From JAXDBV01 sp034678415 (GTDB lineage: Bacteria > Bacteroidota > Bacteroidia > Bacteroidales > VadinHA17): a stretch of DNA of 9,776 nucleotides. The translations under genes were made by a program, and so were the position numbers. Positions 8,341 to 9,776 of this stretch are shown piece by piece (position 1 is the stretch's first letter; each line of letters begins with the position of its first letter). The notes below the pieces were generated by a model. That model searched no databases. It saw nothing but the letters and a program-made list of their open reading frames with translations, and was not told the DNA's origin. The stretch lies in assembly GCA_034678415.1 (NCBI GenBank), contig JAXDBV010000157.1, forward strand, positions 1-9,776, in the 5' to 3' direction.

Positions 8341-9594
8341 ATGGAACTGAAACGTGTTGTTGTCACAGGTCTGGGAGCACTTACACCGCTGGGAAACACA
8401 GTGGATGAATATTGGAAAGGTCTGATCGGCGGAGTCAGCGGTTCCAACCTGATCACACGTTTTGATGCGTCCAAACACAAGACCAAGTTTGCCTGTGAGG
8501 TTAAAGGATTCAACCCCGACGAGTATTTCGACCGGAAAGAAGCCAGGCGTATCGATCGCTATGCATTGTATGCATTATATTCGGCCGACCAGGCGATGAA
8601 GGATGCCAGGATCGATACCGGGAACATTGATCGCAACTACGCCGGGGTTATTTTCGGCTCAGGAATCGGAGGAATCGACACTTTCCTGGAGGAAATTAAA
8701 GGGTTTGCAAACGGGGACGGGACGCCCCGTTTCAGCCCTTTCTTTGTTCCCAAAATGATCTCCGATATTGCCGCAGGACATATATCCATGAAGTATGGAT
8801 TCCACGGCCCGAATTTTGGCATCGTCTCCGCCTGTGCCACCTCCACCCATACACTGATCGACGCCTTTAACTATATACGGCTGGGCAAGGCCAACCTCAT
8901 CATTGCCGGAGGATCGGAAGCATCCATCAACGCCGCCGGTGTGGGAGGATTCAACTCCATGCAAGCCATCTCCACCAGAAACGATGAATACAAAACTGCC
9001 TCCCGGCCGTTTGACCTTACCCGTGACGGGTTTGTCATGGGAGAAGGAGCCGGAGCCATTATACTCGAGGAACTCGGACACGCGCAGAAAAGAGGTGCAA
9101 AAATCTATGCTGAAATGGTGGGCGGAGGTATGTCGGCCGATGCATACCATCTCACGGCACCACACCCTGAGGGACTGGGAGCATACCTCGTGATGAAGTT
9201 CGCTCTCGAGGATGCCCGTATGCAACCGGAAGAGATCGACTATATCAATGTGCATGGCACAGCTACCCCCCTCGGCGATATTGCTGAAGCCAAAGCCGTG
9301 ATCAAGGTCTTCGGTGAACATGCCTATGCACTCAATATCAGTTCAACCAAATCGATGACAGGCCATCTGCTGGGAGCTGCCGGCGCTATTGAAGCTATCG
9401 CATCCATCCTGGCAATAAAAAACGATATCGTGCCACCCACCATCAATCACTTCCAGGACGACCCTGAACTCGACCCAAGGCTGAACTTCACCTTTTACAA
9501 TGCACAGAAAAGAACGGTGAATGCCGCCCTTAGCAATACCTTTGGCTTTGGAGGACATAATGCCTCCGTGATCTTTAAAAAATATATACAGTAA
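8341..9594 (+). CDS. fabF: 3-oxoacyl-[acyl-carrier-protein] synthase II
   Basis: This condensing enzyme elongates acyl-ACP with malonyl-ACP. The 417-residue length is normal for FabF, and it starts MELKRVVVTGLGALTPLGNT. The catalytic set is complete: C165 in VSACATSTH, H305 in VHGTATPLGD, K337 in SSTKSMTG and H342 in TGHLLGAAGA. The conserved C-terminal glycine-rich NTFGFGGHN is present. It is in tandem with acpP (10 bases before) and rnc (3 bases after), so the three genes are probably one transcript. Confidence 0.97.
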   Translation: MELKRVVVTGLGALTPLGNTVDEYWKGLIGGVSGSNLITRFDASKHKTKFACEVKGFNPDEYFDRKEARRIDRYALYALYSADQAMKDARIDTGNIDRNYAGVIFGSGIGGIDTFLEEIKGFANGDGTPRFSPFFVPKMISDIAAGHISMKYGFHGPNFGIVSACATSTHTLIDAFNYIRLGKANLIIAGGSEASINAAGVGGFNSMQAISTRNDEYKTASRPFDLTRDGFVMGEGAGAIILEELGHAQKRGAKIYAEMVGGGMSADAYHLTAPHPEGLGAYLVMKFALEDARMQPEEIDYINVHGTATPLGDIAEAKAVIKVFGEHAYALNISSTKSMTGHLLGAAGAIEAIASILAIKNDIVPPTINHFQDDPELDPRLNFTFYNAQKRTVNAALSNTFGFGGHNASVIFKKYIQ

Positions 9595-9597
9595 CCA

Positions 9598-9776
9598 TTG
9601 AATATCGATTTTCTCAACCGACCTTCCTCACAAAAAAATATTCAAAAAAAACTCTCATCAACGCTGAAGAAAATCCTTGGCTTCACACCAAGGAACATTA
9701 AGCTTTATGAGATAGCTTTCATCCATAAATCCGCTTCCATCCAGCATCCCGACGGATCGGTAATAAATAACGAAAG
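9598..9776 (+). CDS. rnc: Ribonuclease III (3' partial)
   Basis: The reading frame opens at a TTG 3 bases after the fabF stop and runs off the window, giving about 59 residues. After a basic N-terminal extension (MNIDFLNRPSSQKNIQKK) it has LGFTPRNIKLYEIAFIHKSAS, the first helix pattern of the RNase III catalytic domain, and ends at INNE, just before the expected E-R-L-E-F-L-G-D signature motif. The enzyme cleaves double-stranded RNA in rRNA maturation. No ATG is available in frame after the fabF stop, so TTG is the likely start. The acpP-fabF-rnc order supports the call. Confidence 0.88.
   Translation, partial: MNIDFLNRPSSQKNIQKKLSSTLKKILGFTPRNIKLYEIAFIHKSASIQHPDGSVINNE

Overview
The window looks like chromosomal DNA from a Bacteroidota (Bacteroidales-like) bacterium. 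The evidence is the conserved acpP-fabF-rnc order, the Bacteroidetes style of the LeuRS N-terminus and of the M23 peptidase, start codons without clear Shine-Dalgarno sequences, and promoter-like TAnnTTTG boxes. No species can be named from the sequence.

Left part (1 to about 1950) is AT-rich accessory DNA. It begins with two tightly spaced plus-strand genes, the first cut by the window edge. Each encodes a small protein ending in a C-terminal membrane helix, and the first also carries a winged-helix-like domain. Next comes a minus-strand reading frame (843-1181) with an internal TGA. After it lies a heavily decayed, previously uncalled tyrosine-recombinase (integrase) pseudogene (1247-1787, minus). 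It keeps the arm-binding and SAM-like core-binding domains, carries five internal stops and two one-base frameshifts, and has lost the catalytic domain.

Junction (about 1950-2150): a minus-strand tRNA-Arg(CCG) with a hairpin terminator. A 17-bp exact copy of the tRNA 3' end sits 119 bp further out, inside a large structured inverted repeat. Integrase remains, a tRNA gene and a duplicated tRNA tail together suggest the scar of an integrative element at a tRNA attachment site.

Right part (2296-9776) is dense core genome of higher GC. An apparent operon runs leuS (leucyl-tRNA synthetase), a secreted PHP-domain phosphoesterase, then an M23 peptidoglycan endopeptidase with a putative lipoprotein signal. 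It meets purN (purine synthesis, minus strand) with no gap: the two stop codons share a TGATCA palindrome. Beyond a divergent intergenic region lie acpP, fabF and the start of rnc (cut by the right edge), which together serve type II fatty-acid synthesis and RNA processing.

I did not find a clearly new biological system. The best candidates for a second look are the integrase/tRNA scar with its structured repeat and the pair of tail-anchored small proteins beside it.
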